A DNA stretch of 64,000 nucleotides from Belliella buryatensis (GCF_900188245.1 NZ_FZOK01000013.1:81749-145748); one strand, 5' to 3'; shown: positions 27,288 through 36,553, counted from the stretch's first letter. Made by a program: numbers and translations. The notes: a model not told the origin generated them from the sequence alone.

Positions 27288-28568
27288 ATGAAGGTTTTAA
27301 TGTTTGGGTGGGAGTTCCCACCACATATTTCTGGAGGATTGGGTACAGCTTGCTATGGCTTGGTCAAAGGTTTGGTTCATCATAAGCAAGACATCATCTT
27401 TGTCGTTCCCAAATTGTGGGGTGATGAAGAACCTCTTGCTGATTTTGTCAATGCCAGTGATGTGACGGTAGATTACAGAGAGAAGAAATTCAGAGAAATT
27501 TGGAAGAATCTTACCTATTTAGAGGTGAGTAGTTTTTTGGTGCCATACCTCAGTCCAGAAGAGTTTAAGAAATATTCGGACTACGCGCTACATGATCGCA
27601 CTGATGTAGATGAAAGTATTTTTAGCAATAAGTTTGAGTTTAGCGGTAAGTATGGTAAGGATCTCCTTCAGGAGGTTTCTCGTTATGCATTGGTCGCCGC
27701 GCAGATAGCTAAGTCAAAGGATCATGATGTCATTCATGCGCATGATTGGTTAGCTTATCCTGCTGGTATCGCAGCTAAGCAAATGAGTGGTAAGCCTCTA
27801 GTGGCACATATTCACGCAACAGAATTTGACCGGTCTGGAGAGTCTGTGAATAAGCCGGTTTTTGATATAGAATATGCAGGTCTTCATGCTGCTGATCATG
27901 TGGTGGCTGTAAGTCACCTTACTAGAAATATTGTCATTAATAAGTATGGTGTTCATCCTGACAAAGTAAGCGTACTTCATAACGCTGTGCTAGATGCCAG
28001 TATCATAGAAAGTAAGGTGAAGAAGAAAGTGCCAGAGAAAATCGTCACTTTCCTAGGTCGGATTACCTTCCAAAAAGGCCCTGAATATTTTGTAGAGGCC
28101 GCCAAAAAAGTACTCGAAAGAGATCCTAACGTGCGATTTGTGATGGCAGGCAGCGGAGACTTACTCAATGCCATGATCAAAAGGGTGGCTGAATTGAGGA
28201 TTGGGACGAAGTTTCATTTTACGGGCTTCCTGAAGGGGCAGGATGTGGATGATATGTATGCCATGTCTGATGTGTATGTCATGCCTTCGGTATCGGAGCC
28301 TTTTGGAATTGCGCCCTTAGAAGCAGTGAGGCATAATACACCCGTAATTATATCCAAGCAATCGGGTGTAGCGGAGGTGTTACAAAATGCAATCAAAATT
28401 GATTTTTGGGATGTGGATGCTATGGCTGATGCCATTTTTGCCCTTTTACATTATCAGAGTATTTCCAAGATGTTCAAAGAACTTGGAAGCGAGGAGTTGA
28501 AAAACCTCAAGTGGGAGCATGTAGCTGCCAAATTAGTAACCGTGTATGAAAAAATAACAGAAGAATAG
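27288..28568 (+). CDS. GT4 glycosyltransferase, glycogen-synthase-like
   Basis: 426 aa. GT-B fold: the N-terminal domain starts MKVLMFGWEFPPHISGGLGTACYGLVKGL and contains HAHDWLAYPAGI; the C-terminal domain has VTFLGRITFQKGPEYFVEA and the EX7E motif (EPFGIAPLEA). The N-terminal pattern is that of starch/glycogen synthase-like GT4 enzymes. Between a debranching enzyme (10 bp upstream) and a GH57 enzyme (2 bp downstream) it most likely extends alpha-1,4-glucan chains. This three-gene order is known in other Bacteroidota and archaea. The nucleotide sugar (UDP- or ADP-glucose) is not readable. Confidence 0.9.
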   Translation: MKVLMFGWEFPPHISGGLGTACYGLVKGLVHHKQDIIFVVPKLWGDEEPLADFVNASDVTVDYREKKFREIWKNLTYLEVSSFLVPYLSPEEFKKYSDYALHDRTDVDESIFSNKFEFSGKYGKDLLQEVSRYALVAAQIAKSKDHDVIHAHDWLAYPAGIAAKQMSGKPLVAHIHATEFDRSGESVNKPVFDIEYAGLHAADHVVAVSHLTRNIVINKYGVHPDKVSVLHNAVLDASIIESKVKKKVPEKIVTFLGRITFQKGPEYFVEAAKKVLERDPNVRFVMAGSGDLLNAMIKRVAELRIGTKFHFTGFLKGQDVDDMYAMSDVYVMPSVSEPFGIAPLEAVRHNTPVIISKQSGVAEVLQNAIKIDFWDVDAMADAIFALLHYQSISKMFKELGSEELKNLKWEHVAAKLVTVYEKITEE

Positions 28569-28570
28569 CC

Positions 28571-29776
28571 ATGAGAACCATTTGTTTTTACTTTCAAGTT
28601 CATCAGCCATTGAGGATTAAGCCTTATAGGTTTTTTGATATAGGAGACGATCATTACTATTGGGATGATTATAGTAATAAAAGTATCATGAGGAAGGTCG
28701 CACAAAAATGCTACCTACCTATGAATGCTTTACTGTTGGATTTGATCAATCATTACAATGGGGCTTTCAAAGTAAGCTTTTCAATCTCTGGTGTCTGTTT
28801 GGATCAATTCGAGCTATATGCGCCAGATGTATTGGAGAGTTTCCAAAAACTAGTGGCCACGGGTCATGTGGAGTTGCTCAGTGAAACAGACGCCCATGCC
28901 TTGTGCTCATTGAAAAGTAATGATGAATTTGCTCGCATGGTGAAGAATCACAAAGAAAAAATCAAGAAGCATTTCAATGGATATGAGCCGAAGGTTTTCA
29001 GAAATACTGAGTTGATCTATTCTGATAGCATTGGTGCGATGGTCTATGAAATGGGTTACAGAGGAATATTGACGGAAGGTGCCAAACATATCTTGGGATG
29101 GAAAAGTCCCAATTATGTCTATCAAAATGCCATCAAGCCGGAGCTCAAGGTATTGCTAAAAAATTTCCAACTCAGTGACGATATTGCTTTTAGATTTAGC
29201 AATAAAACTTGGCCAGATTATCCATTGACTACCGATAAGTTTGTCAACTGGATCAATATGATTCCAAAAGAAGAAGAAACGCTCAACTTATTTATGGATT
29301 ATGAAACTTTTGGAGAGCATCAATGGGCTGATTCAGGGATTTTTGATTTTATGAAAGCCCTTCCAGAGGCAGTGTTTCAAGGAAGTGACTTTGGATTTTC
29401 TACTCCTTCAGAAGTATTGGAGCGTGCAAAAAATATTGCTCCTATTCATGTGCCCACTCCGATTTCATGGGCAGATGAAGAGCGGGATTTGACCGCTTGG
29501 CTTGGTAATGATTTGCAGGATGAAGCTTTTGAGAAATTGTATCAACTTGAGCATTTGGTCAAGCTAATCGAAGATGAAGAGATTCAGCGGGACTGGACTT
29601 ACCTACAGACCTCTGATCATTTCTATTACATGTGTACCAAGTTTTTCTCCGATGGAGATATTCACGCGTATTTCAGCCCTTATGATTCGCCCTATGATGC
29701 CTTCATCAATTACATGAATGCCTTGAGTGATTTCATTCTCAGAGTGGAGCAGCATCTCAAAAAGCAGATTACATAA
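28571..29776 (+). CDS. Glycoside hydrolase family 57 (alpha-amylase/amylopullulanase-like)
   Basis: 401 aa. GH57 motifs are clear: FYFQVHQPLR at the N-terminus (region 1), GHVELLSETDAHALCSL, FRNTELIYSD (region 3, with the likely nucleophile Glu) and LFMDYETFGEHQW (region 4). No signal peptide, so it is a cytoplasmic alpha-glucan enzyme, either hydrolysing or transferring (branching). It follows the GT4 gene after 2 bp, so the three genes are translationally close and act on storage glucan. Confidence 0.92.
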   Translation: MRTICFYFQVHQPLRIKPYRFFDIGDDHYYWDDYSNKSIMRKVAQKCYLPMNALLLDLINHYNGAFKVSFSISGVCLDQFELYAPDVLESFQKLVATGHVELLSETDAHALCSLKSNDEFARMVKNHKEKIKKHFNGYEPKVFRNTELIYSDSIGAMVYEMGYRGILTEGAKHILGWKSPNYVYQNAIKPELKVLLKNFQLSDDIAFRFSNKTWPDYPLTTDKFVNWINMIPKEEETLNLFMDYETFGEHQWADSGIFDFMKALPEAVFQGSDFGFSTPSEVLERAKNIAPIHVPTPISWADEERDLTAWLGNDLQDEAFEKLYQLEHLVKLIEDEEIQRDWTYLQTSDHFYYMCTKFFSDGDIHAYFSPYDSPYDAFINYMNALSDFILRVEQHLKKQIT

Positions 29777-29795
29777 ACCCAAACTACCATTCCCC

Positions 29796-30308
29796 ATGAG
29801 CAGAAATATCTTTATTGTATCATTATTAGCTTTTATGCTTGGTTTTTCTTGTCAGGTGAAAGTAGAGGAAAAAGGCAAGGATCCTGTGGAAACTATCATC
29901 ACGAGATTCGATCGGCCTGATGCCAGTATACTCAAAGGAGTATATATTCCAGAAGACAAGGAATATTTTTACACTTCTGGCTTGGTAGCTGATGTTGTAG
30001 ATGTGGACGCAGAGCCGGGAACTTACAAGCGATATGGAGATACATATCAGCAAAGCAAAAGCACCCTAGAAAAAATCAAGGCGACGCTTGCAGAAGCGGA
30101 TTTTACCATGGAGGATGTATTTTTCTTAAGAGTTTATCTAGCACCTGATCAGGAGGGGAATATAGATTGGCAGGCTTGGTTCAAGGCTTATGGAGAATAT
30201 TTCAACAATGATGCAAATCCAAATAAGGTAGCCAGAAGTACCATAGCTGTCTTCGCCTTAGCCAATCCAGATTTGCTTATTGAAATAGAAGCTGTTGCGG
30301 CGAAGTAG
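29796..30308 (+). CDS. Exported RidA/YjgF-family lipoprotein
   Basis: 170 aa from the ATG at 29796; the frame extends upstream but that part reads through the end of the GH57 gene. The signal peptide has a lipobox (LGFSC, Cys19), so this RidA-like protein is lipid-anchored outside the cytoplasm, unlike classical cytosolic RidA. The core reads YFYTSGLVADVV... FTMEDVFFLRVYLAP and ends ARSTIAVFALANPDLLIEIEAVAA. The residue matching catalytic Arg105 of E. coli RidA appears to be Ala, so imine/enamine deaminase activity is doubtful. It follows the glycogen operon after 19 bp and may share its transcript. Confidence 0.82.
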   Translation: MSRNIFIVSLLAFMLGFSCQVKVEEKGKDPVETIITRFDRPDASILKGVYIPEDKEYFYTSGLVADVVDVDAEPGTYKRYGDTYQQSKSTLEKIKATLAEADFTMEDVFFLRVYLAPDQEGNIDWQAWFKAYGEYFNNDANPNKVARSTIAVFALANPDLLIEIEAVAAK

Positions 30309-30322
30309 AATCATTATTGCTA

Positions 30323-30901
30323 TCAAAAACTTTTCCCCAAACTGATTCCTCCCCATAGAGGATGGAATTTTGGACTATCTTCTGAACTCAGAAAAAGATT
30401 GAATCCAGGAGTGTAACCAACTCTGAAGAAGAAACCTCCTTCTGGTTTTTGATACCTGTAGCCTATTCTCAGGGGCAGGATTGCTTCTAGAGATTTGTCT
30501 TGTTGAAAATTATTGGCTGCATCTGGATTGAATACTAATGCACGAGAAGCATAAAAAGTAAGACCGGTGCCAATTTCCAAATGATGATTTGATTTTCCCC
30601 AGAAAGTGGAAATTTCAAGTGGTAACATAGGTGACCAAAAGGGAGAAATGTTTGAAGACTGACTCCCTCCACTTTGTTTGAATACTGAAAACCCAGCACT
30701 TCCCGAGATTTTTAATTTATCCTTCTGAAGTAGGATTCTATTGTAATTCACTGAATAATAAATTGAATTTCCCCCTAGCTCAACAAATATCGAGTTTTTG
30801 GCAGTGAAAATTTCAGCCTCTTCTTGGGCAATCGCATCGAAATGTGAACAAAAAAAAGTGAGCATAGAAACTAAGAACAATATATGGAAGCGTGATCTCA
30901 T
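30323..30901 (-). CDS. Probable small outer-membrane beta-barrel protein
   Basis: 192 aa. Signal peptide (1-~25, ending in IAQ). The mature chain alternates polar and aromatic residues (SIFVELGGNSIYYSVNYNRI, GYRYQKPEGGFFFRVGYTPGF) and ends in GISLGKSF with a terminal Phe, as outer-membrane barrels do. No family recognised. Convergent with the RidA lipoprotein gene, with only 14 bp between them. Confidence 0.7.
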   Translation of the reverse strand: MRSRFHILFLVSMLTFFCSHFDAIAQEEAEIFTAKNSIFVELGGNSIYYSVNYNRILLQKDKLKISGSAGFSVFKQSGGSQSSNISPFWSPMLPLEISTFWGKSNHHLEIGTGLTFYASRALVFNPDAANNFQQDKSLEAILPLRIGYRYQKPEGGFFFRVGYTPGFNLFLSSEDSPKFHPLWGGISLGKSF

Positions 30902-31051
30902 AGCCTTGTCTATAATTAAAAATCAGACAAATAGATGCTCAATTCAAATTAATTTCATTTTACAACTAAAAACTCAATAAAGCAATTTATTTTAGATAAT
31001 TCTAAAAATATTTACATCATGAATATGAAATTATTTAGTCCAGAAAGAATT

Positions 31052-31654
31052 TCAATCTAAACTCGGCAAACTCAACTTATACTTGACTGCAATCAGTCTA
31101 ATCGTAATGACCACTGACATGGAGATCAACAAGTTGTAGTCTCTTTCTAAGCCAAAATAGTTTAAAATCAAATATAAAATTGCTCCAGCCAAACAAGCGG
31201 ATGCATAAATTTCCTTCCGGAATAAAATCGGGATTTCGTTGGTGAGTGTATCACGCAGCACGCCACCCATGACGGCTGAAAACATCCCCATGATAGCGGC
31301 GATTTCCACACTGACACCAAGGTTCAATGCTTTTTCCACACCCAATACAGTGAAAAATCCTATTCCTAGTGTGTCAAATAGAAACATGGTTTTGCGAAGT
31401 TTCAAAAGGAATCTTTGAAATAGAAAAGCTGATAGGATACCTGCGAAGATGGAATAGAGGAAATAGACGTCTCCAATCCAGACTAAAGGATAGCTTCCTA
31501 ATAGCATATCTCTCAAACTTCCCCCTCCTATAGCTGTAATGAATCCTGTAAAACCTGCACCAAATAGGTCATGCTCCCGATCTTTGACAGCCAATGCACC
31601 AGAAATTGCAAAGACAAATGTGCCTGCTAGCTCAAGGGGGTATTGTAAGTCCAA
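31052..31654 (-). CDS. TRIC-like/UPF0126 (YadS-type) membrane protein
   Basis: 200 aa with six to seven membrane segments formed by an internal duplication. Each half has a glycine-rich motif: ITAIGGGSLRDMLLGSYP and SAVMGGVLRDTLTNEIP. These mark the UPF0126 family, prokaryotic relatives of trimeric intracellular cation channels. The start is TTG at 31654: an in-frame stop lies 18-20 bp upstream and no ATG is available before the first motif. Single gene. Confidence 0.92.
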   Translation of the reverse strand: MDLQYPLELAGTFVFAISGALAVKDREHDLFGAGFTGFITAIGGGSLRDMLLGSYPLVWIGDVYFLYSIFAGILSAFLFQRFLLKLRKTMFLFDTLGIGFFTVLGVEKALNLGVSVEIAAIMGMFSAVMGGVLRDTLTNEIPILFRKEIYASACLAGAILYLILNYFGLERDYNLLISMSVVITIRLIAVKYKLSLPSLD

Positions 31655-31801
31655 TGGATTAATAATTAGGTTTTATAATGTAGCTAAGGTAAGTAAAATG
31701 ATTGCTAAAAGTACGAGCTGCATGATTTATATAAAAAATCAAATACTTCTGTAGCACTTTTGGTATGACTTTCGTCAGGAGAATATCAAACACGCACGGT
31801 T

Positions 31802-32041
31802 ATGAAAAATTGGATTATAATTTTGATGTTATGTGGGGCAGCTATCTTGGTTGCGTTTCAGTGTGAGGATTTAAGTCCATTGGAATCCTCTAATTTCATA
31901 GATCCTTCAAAAATCAACAAAGACGCAGCATGTTACATGATTTACGCACCTGTTTGCGGGTGTGACAACAAGACCTATGGCAATGACTGTATCGCAATCA
32001 ACGCTGGCGTTACATCCTATACCAAGGGTGCCTGTAAGTGA
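31802..32041 (+). CDS. Small Kazal-domain lipoprotein
   Basis: 79 aa. N-terminal hydrophobic segment with a possible lipobox (VAFQC, Cys21). Residues 43-78 are a Kazal-type serine-protease-inhibitor domain: PVCGCDNKTYGNDC...GAC, with the YAPVCGCD core typical of Bacteroidota. Five cysteines are in the domain, one fewer than the classic six. It could protect the cell surface from serine proteases; that is family inference. Convergent with the small membrane gene at 32052, 10 bp apart. Confidence 0.9.
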   Translation: MKNWIIILMLCGAAILVAFQCEDLSPLESSNFIDPSKINKDAACYMIYAPVCGCDNKTYGNDCIAINAGVTSYTKGACK

Positions 32042-32051
32042 GTTTTATCTT

Positions 32052-32261
32052 TTACTGAACATCCTCGTACCACTTTTCTTCAAAAGTTGAGTTGACTTCA
32101 ACATCTGCTGTAAGTACCTTGTAAACCATCCAGATCACTAGTGCCGGAGAGATGGAAAAGGCGAAGAGAATAATAGCTGTGTTGAGGTTGGCAAGTATAG
32201 CCGTCACGTAAACCAAGAGCAAGGCAGTGACTAGATAGATGGGGAAGAGGTAATTTTTCAT
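32052..32261 (-). CDS. Small two-span membrane protein
   Basis: 69 aa from the ATG at 32261; a TTG nine bases earlier is also possible. It has two hydrophobic segments (YLFPIYLVTALLLVYVTAI and AIILFAFSISPALVIWMVYKV) and an acidic C-terminal tail (FEEKWYEDVQ) that should face the cytoplasm. No family name known to me. It is divergent from the VWA gene at 32326. Confidence 0.7.
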   Translation of the reverse strand: MKNYLFPIYLVTALLLVYVTAILANLNTAIILFAFSISPALVIWMVYKVLTADVEVNSTFEEKWYEDVQ

Positions 32262-32325
32262 CTTTTTCAAATTAATCCGACACTATTGTAAACTAGCCTA
32301 GGGACTATCTTGTTATAAGCCCAAG

Positions 32326-33426
32326 ATGAAAGGATTCAGATTTACACAATACATACCCCCACAAGATCCAGAAAAAAACAATTTCGAAAACCTTTTAAAT
32401 ATCTTCTTGCAATTGGTCACCATGACAGGAGGAGATGTCGCAGAGGCTTTGAGTTGGTTGACCAATTTGGATAAGCAATACAACCTCACTACACCACAAT
32501 ATGGAATTGGAGACTTCATTGAAGACCTGAAATCCAAGGGCTATTTGACTGAAGAAAATCAAAAAGGGGAATTCAAAATCACTGGCAAAGCGGAGCAATC
32601 AATCAGAAAATCAGCTTTAGAAGAAATTTTTGGGAAATTAAAGAAATCCAAAGGCGGACAGCATAAAACTACCCACTCGGGAGCAGGCGATGAAAAAGGG
32701 ACTGATAGAAGACCTTATTCTTTTGGTGACAATCTTGATCAGATTGCTTTGACGGATTCATTGAGAAATGCTCAAGTCAATCATGGTTTTTCTGGAGATT
32801 ACCTGCTGACTGAAGATGATTTGGAAGTTGTCGAAAATGAAGTCAGAACGCAGACTTCTACTGTTTTGATGATCGACATTTCCCATTCTATGATTCTCTA
32901 TGGAGAAGACAGAATCACGCCTGCGAAAAAAGTGGCCATGGCCCTTGCTGAATTAATCAAAACAAGATACCCTAAAGACACACTAGATATCATTGTGTTT
33001 GGGAATGATGCCTGGCAAATAGAAATCAAGGATTTGCCTTATTTGCAAGTTGGTCCATATCATACCAATACCGTCGCAGGATTAGAATTAGCCATGGATT
33101 TGCTTCGCAGGAGAAAGAATCCCAATAAGCAAATATTCATGATCACAGATGGTAAACCCACCTGTCTAAAAGTTGGGATCAAATATTATAAAAATAGCTT
33201 TGGGATCGACAGCAAGATATTGAGTGAAACGCTCAAGTTGGCTGCGCAATGCAGAAAGCTAAAAATCCCCGTGACAACATTTATGATTGCTTCAGATCCT
33301 TATCTGAAGGAGTTTGTCAAAGAATTCACCAAAGTTAACAATGGAAATGCCTATTACAGTAGCTTGAAAGGGCTCGGAGATTTGATTTTTGAAGATTATA
33401 AGCGTAACAGAACTAAAAGATTTTAA
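32326..33426 (+). CDS. VWA-domain protein paired with a MoxR-like ATPase
   Basis: 366 aa, cytoplasmic. The N-terminal half (1-~170) is helical with no motif I know. The C-terminal half is a von Willebrand factor A domain with an intact metal site: DISHS (DxSxS, about residue 185), a Thr in the TNTVAG loop, and ITDGKP. It lies 3 bp before the AAA ATPase gene, so the two are co-translated. Known VWA/MoxR pairs act as ATP-driven chaperones or metal-insertion machines; the substrate here is unknown. Confidence 0.88.
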   Translation: MKGFRFTQYIPPQDPEKNNFENLLNIFLQLVTMTGGDVAEALSWLTNLDKQYNLTTPQYGIGDFIEDLKSKGYLTEENQKGEFKITGKAEQSIRKSALEEIFGKLKKSKGGQHKTTHSGAGDEKGTDRRPYSFGDNLDQIALTDSLRNAQVNHGFSGDYLLTEDDLEVVENEVRTQTSTVLMIDISHSMILYGEDRITPAKKVAMALAELIKTRYPKDTLDIIVFGNDAWQIEIKDLPYLQVGPYHTNTVAGLELAMDLLRRRKNPNKQIFMITDGKPTCLKVGIKYYKNSFGIDSKILSETLKLAAQCRKLKIPVTTFMIASDPYLKEFVKEFTKVNNGNAYYSSLKGLGDLIFEDYKRNRTKRF

Positions 33427-33429
33427 AAA

Positions 33430-34953
33430 ATGGAGTACAATAAATTGACTGCTAAAGAATTACTGAAAATAAAAACCTTGGGAGAATTGAAAGCCGCCGG
33501 CTACGAACCCAAGTCTATCAAAGAAGAACTCAGACAAAACTTGATCTCAAAAATCCAGAAGGGCGAAAATGTCTTTGAGGGGATTTGGGGATACGAGGAT
33601 ACGGTAATTCCTGATATTGAAAGAGCCATTCTCTCCAGACACAACATCAATTTGCTTGGCTTGAGAGGTCAGGCAAAAACTAGAATCGCTCGAATGATGA
33701 CTTTTTTATTGGACGAATTTGTGCCCGTGATAGAAGGATCCGAATTGAATGACGATCCGCTTGCACCTCTTTCTGCCTCGTCCTTGGCATTGATAGAAGC
33801 CAAAGGAGACCACACGCCAATCAAGTGGTGGCACAGAGCAGACCGCTACACTGAAAAATTGGCCACGCCAGATGTTTCAGTTGCCGATTTGATCGGGGAT
33901 GTAGATCCCATCAAGGCTGCGACCATGAAGCTTTCATACAATGACGAACGGGTAATTCATTATGGATTGGTACCGCGTTCGCACAGATCGATTTTTGTAA
34001 TCAACGAACTTCCAGATTTACAAGCGAGAATTCAGGTTGCACTCTTTAATATTTTGCAAGAAGGAGATATTCAGATCAGAGGATTTAAATTGAGGCTGCC
34101 ATTGGATATTCAGTTTGTCTTCACGGCGAATCCGGAGGATTATACCAATAGAGGATCTATCGTGACGCCATTGAAGGATAGGATTGAAAGTCAGATTATC
34201 ACCCATTATCCGAAGACTATTGAAATCGGGAAACAAATCACTGCACAGGAAGCCAAATTGGATGGAAAGCCTTTGGACAAAATCCATGTGCCTGAGTTGA
34301 TGAAGGATTTGATTGAGCAGATTGCGATAGAGGCGAGACACAGCGAGTATGTGGATGAGAAAAGTGGGGTTTCGGCAAGGTTGACGATCTCGGCTTATGA
34401 AAACTTGATTTCAGCTGCTGAAAGAAGACTCTATAAAAATAAGGAAGAAAATACGGTTGTTCGAATTTCAGATTTGATTGGTGTTATTCCTGCCATTACC
34501 GGAAAAGTAGAATTGGTTTATGAAGGAGAGCAGGAAGGCGCAGGCTTGGTTGCTTACAACTTGATAGGAAAAGCCATCAGAACCTTATTTGTGGATTATT
34601 TCCCTTCACCTGAGCAAAAGAAAAAGGATAAAGAAGGCAATCCTTATGTGTTGCCATTATCTTGGTTTGGCGAAGGAAATTCCTTGGATGTCTTGGCATC
34701 ACAATCAGACAAGGAATATAAATCAGAATTGCATCAAGTGCCAGGCTTAGAGGACATCATCACGGCCACCATCAAAGGACTTCCTGAAAAAGAGAAAGAA
34801 TTCTTTATGGAATTTGCACTTCATGGATTGGCAGAATACAGTCAGTTGAGCAAGAAGCTTCTGGATACAGGCATGCAATTTAAAGACCTTTTCAGCTCCA
34901 TGTTTGACATGGGCGCCCCCGATGAAGATGACTTTGATGAGGATGATAATTGA
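33430..34953 (+). CDS. AAA+ ATPase of the MoxR/magnesium-chelatase (ChlI-like) type
   Basis: 507 aa. The AAA+ core has Walker A GLRGQAKTRIAR, Walker B-like FVINELPDLQARIQVALF, sensor region FTANPEDYTNRGSIVTPLKDRI, and a helical lid with the chelatase-like SARLTISAYENLISAAERR. About 200 further residues at the C-terminus end in a very acidic tail (DEDDFDEDDN). It follows the VWA gene after 3 bp. The pair resembles MoxR-VWA and magnesium-chelatase I/D systems, but no metal-tetrapyrrole genes are nearby, so a chelatase role is unlikely. Confidence 0.9.
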   Translation: MEYNKLTAKELLKIKTLGELKAAGYEPKSIKEELRQNLISKIQKGENVFEGIWGYEDTVIPDIERAILSRHNINLLGLRGQAKTRIARMMTFLLDEFVPVIEGSELNDDPLAPLSASSLALIEAKGDHTPIKWWHRADRYTEKLATPDVSVADLIGDVDPIKAATMKLSYNDERVIHYGLVPRSHRSIFVINELPDLQARIQVALFNILQEGDIQIRGFKLRLPLDIQFVFTANPEDYTNRGSIVTPLKDRIESQIITHYPKTIEIGKQITAQEAKLDGKPLDKIHVPELMKDLIEQIAIEARHSEYVDEKSGVSARLTISAYENLISAAERRLYKNKEENTVVRISDLIGVIPAITGKVELVYEGEQEGAGLVAYNLIGKAIRTLFVDYFPSPEQKKKDKEGNPYVLPLSWFGEGNSLDVLASQSDKEYKSELHQVPGLEDIITATIKGLPEKEKEFFMEFALHGLAEYSQLSKKLLDTGMQFKDLFSSMFDMGAPDEDDFDEDDN

Positions 34954-34958
34954 TTTAT

Positions 34959-35004
34959 AAAAGAAAATAGCCCAGATCATTTTGGATATGGGCTATTTTC
35001 TTTT
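34959..35004. terminator. Long bidirectional terminator
   Basis: A 16-bp perfect stem (34959-34974 with 34989-35004) with a 14-nt loop lies between the convergent ATPase gene and the lipoprotein gene ending at 35015. Confidence 0.92.
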
Positions 35005-35014
35005 ACTATTCTCT

Positions 35015-36259
35015 TTATTTCAAGAATAGTAGAGAAAATGGTGGTTCATCATATTTATTAGTGAAATGTTTAGAGGCAGTCTGCTTAACCGCTCCAAGTA
35101 AGTTGTCTATACGATCATCATATTTTAGGTTATTTAAAGCGTAAAATTTTTGGAAATTACTTTTTCTAATTTCCAAACTAGTACTATTTATGGTATGAAA
35201 ATGATCAGGTTTCAATACAGAAACTAAGTAACCATCAGTTGTGGTGATTGGTTTAATATCTGCGTTAGAAGAAACTATGTCATCTAAAATCCCATAAGAA
35301 GTTAAATTCATATTGTTTTTCACTCCCTTGTAAAATAACTTATTGGCAAAATTAAAGACTGCTAGTTCTTTGTTATTAAAATAGAACAAGCTCATTAATC
35401 CACTTGATTTTTGAATTTCACCATTTATGAACTGACCTGACTGACTTGGCTCTCTTTTTAAAACCAAATCCACGTATTTTATTCTCTCTTCCAAAGTGGG
35501 AAAGATTGGGCTTTCAATATTTTCTATATGTTTTACGATTTTGTTATTCTTTAAGTAAATCAATTCAAAAGAGCTAGGAGGATGAATTATCAATGTATCT
35601 CCCTTTTCTGAAAATACATTGTACTCAGCTACTGAATTCAAATTATGAAGTTCGATTTCTAAATCAGAATAAATAAGTTCATTCAATTGATAATCATACA
35701 CTTCGACTCTATTTTTTTCTAGCCGACCTTTCTCATTTGCATTTGCAGGATTTTGTACATATAAATACTCTCCTTTTGCATAAATATTCCCAAGCCTAAT
35801 TATTTTTTCAAATTGAAATTCACCATTAAGGTTAAATACTAATAATTTTGATAACCATTGATCATAAATATAAATTAGCTTTTTTTCTTTGTTTATTGTA
35901 AAGCTAGTAATCTCTGAATATTCTTCAGGCCCTTGACCAATTTTACCAATTTCAGAGATAAATTTTCCGCTTTTATCAAATTTTGATAATGGAAATTGTC
36001 CTACTCCTTGTAGGTAAATCTTTTCTTCAAATTGAACAACATTTTTAATTTCTGAAATTCTTGTTTTTGCGGCAGGATTTTCTTCAAGTATTACTAAGTA
36101 ACCTGAATCGAAAAAATCTGATGCCAGAGAAAAGGATGCAGCCTTTAAATCAGAAATAGAAGTTGCTTTTAATGAAGCAATTATATCTTCGTTTTGTGGT
36201 TTAGTCCTATTACAACTCAGTAGGACTAAACAAAATAGTATTTGAATAAATAGCTTCAT
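35015..36259 (-). CDS. Lipoprotein, probable 6-bladed beta-propeller
   Basis: 414 aa. Signal peptide with a lipobox (LVLLSC, Cys16). The mature part reads FDKSGKFISEIGKIGQGPEEYSEI, the hallmark of the 6-bladed propeller lipoproteins common in Bacteroidota. The blades continue with YDQWLSKLLVFNLNGEFQFEKII. It probably sits at the cell surface or in the periplasm; the ligand is unknown. Single gene ending at the bidirectional terminator. Confidence 0.82.
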   Translation of the reverse strand: MKLFIQILFCLVLLSCNRTKPQNEDIIASLKATSISDLKAASFSLASDFFDSGYLVILEENPAAKTRISEIKNVVQFEEKIYLQGVGQFPLSKFDKSGKFISEIGKIGQGPEEYSEITSFTINKEKKLIYIYDQWLSKLLVFNLNGEFQFEKIIRLGNIYAKGEYLYVQNPANANEKGRLEKNRVEVYDYQLNELIYSDLEIELHNLNSVAEYNVFSEKGDTLIIHPPSSFELIYLKNNKIVKHIENIESPIFPTLEERIKYVDLVLKREPSQSGQFINGEIQKSSGLMSLFYFNNKELAVFNFANKLFYKGVKNNMNLTSYGILDDIVSSNADIKPITTTDGYLVSVLKPDHFHTINSTSLEIRKSNFQKFYALNNLKYDDRIDNLLGAVKQTASKHFTNKYDEPPFSLLFLK

Positions 36260-36494
36260 AAGTTAAATTTAAAATCTCTCTAAACTAGTTTTTTTTGGTA
36301 AAAAAAACAATTTAGTGATTTTCATCATTTAGTATCAATTATGATTTTATTGAAAACACCTCAAAATACCTGTCTCTTGAAGATAATTTACCAAAGAAGA
36401 TTTTGTGATTGCCGACATAGACTTATGAGTAATGAAAAAATGTAAATTTTTAACCTTCAAGAAATATTTAAAAATACTAACTCATATATAAAAC

Positions 36495-36532
36495 AAAAAA
36501 CCCAGCTTCTGATTCAGAAACTGGGCTTTTTG
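36495..36532 (-). terminator. Terminator of ndk
   Basis: Stem of CCCAG/CTGGG extended by TTCTGA/TCAGAA across one mismatch, flanked by A and T runs. It lies about 20 bp downstream of the ndk stop codon. Confidence 0.85.
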
Positions 36533-36553
36533 ATTTATACAGAATTATATTGA

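Noticed and set aside
31802..32041. Bacteriocin or toxin precursor
   Set aside because: The cysteine pattern and PVCGC core are those of a Kazal inhibitor domain behind a signal peptide with a possible lipobox.
32326..34953. Magnesium or cobalt chelatase for tetrapyrrole synthesis
   Set aside because: The ATPase and VWA parts look similar to chelatase I/D, but no large subunit or tetrapyrrole gene is nearby; a MoxR/VWA chaperone pair fits better.
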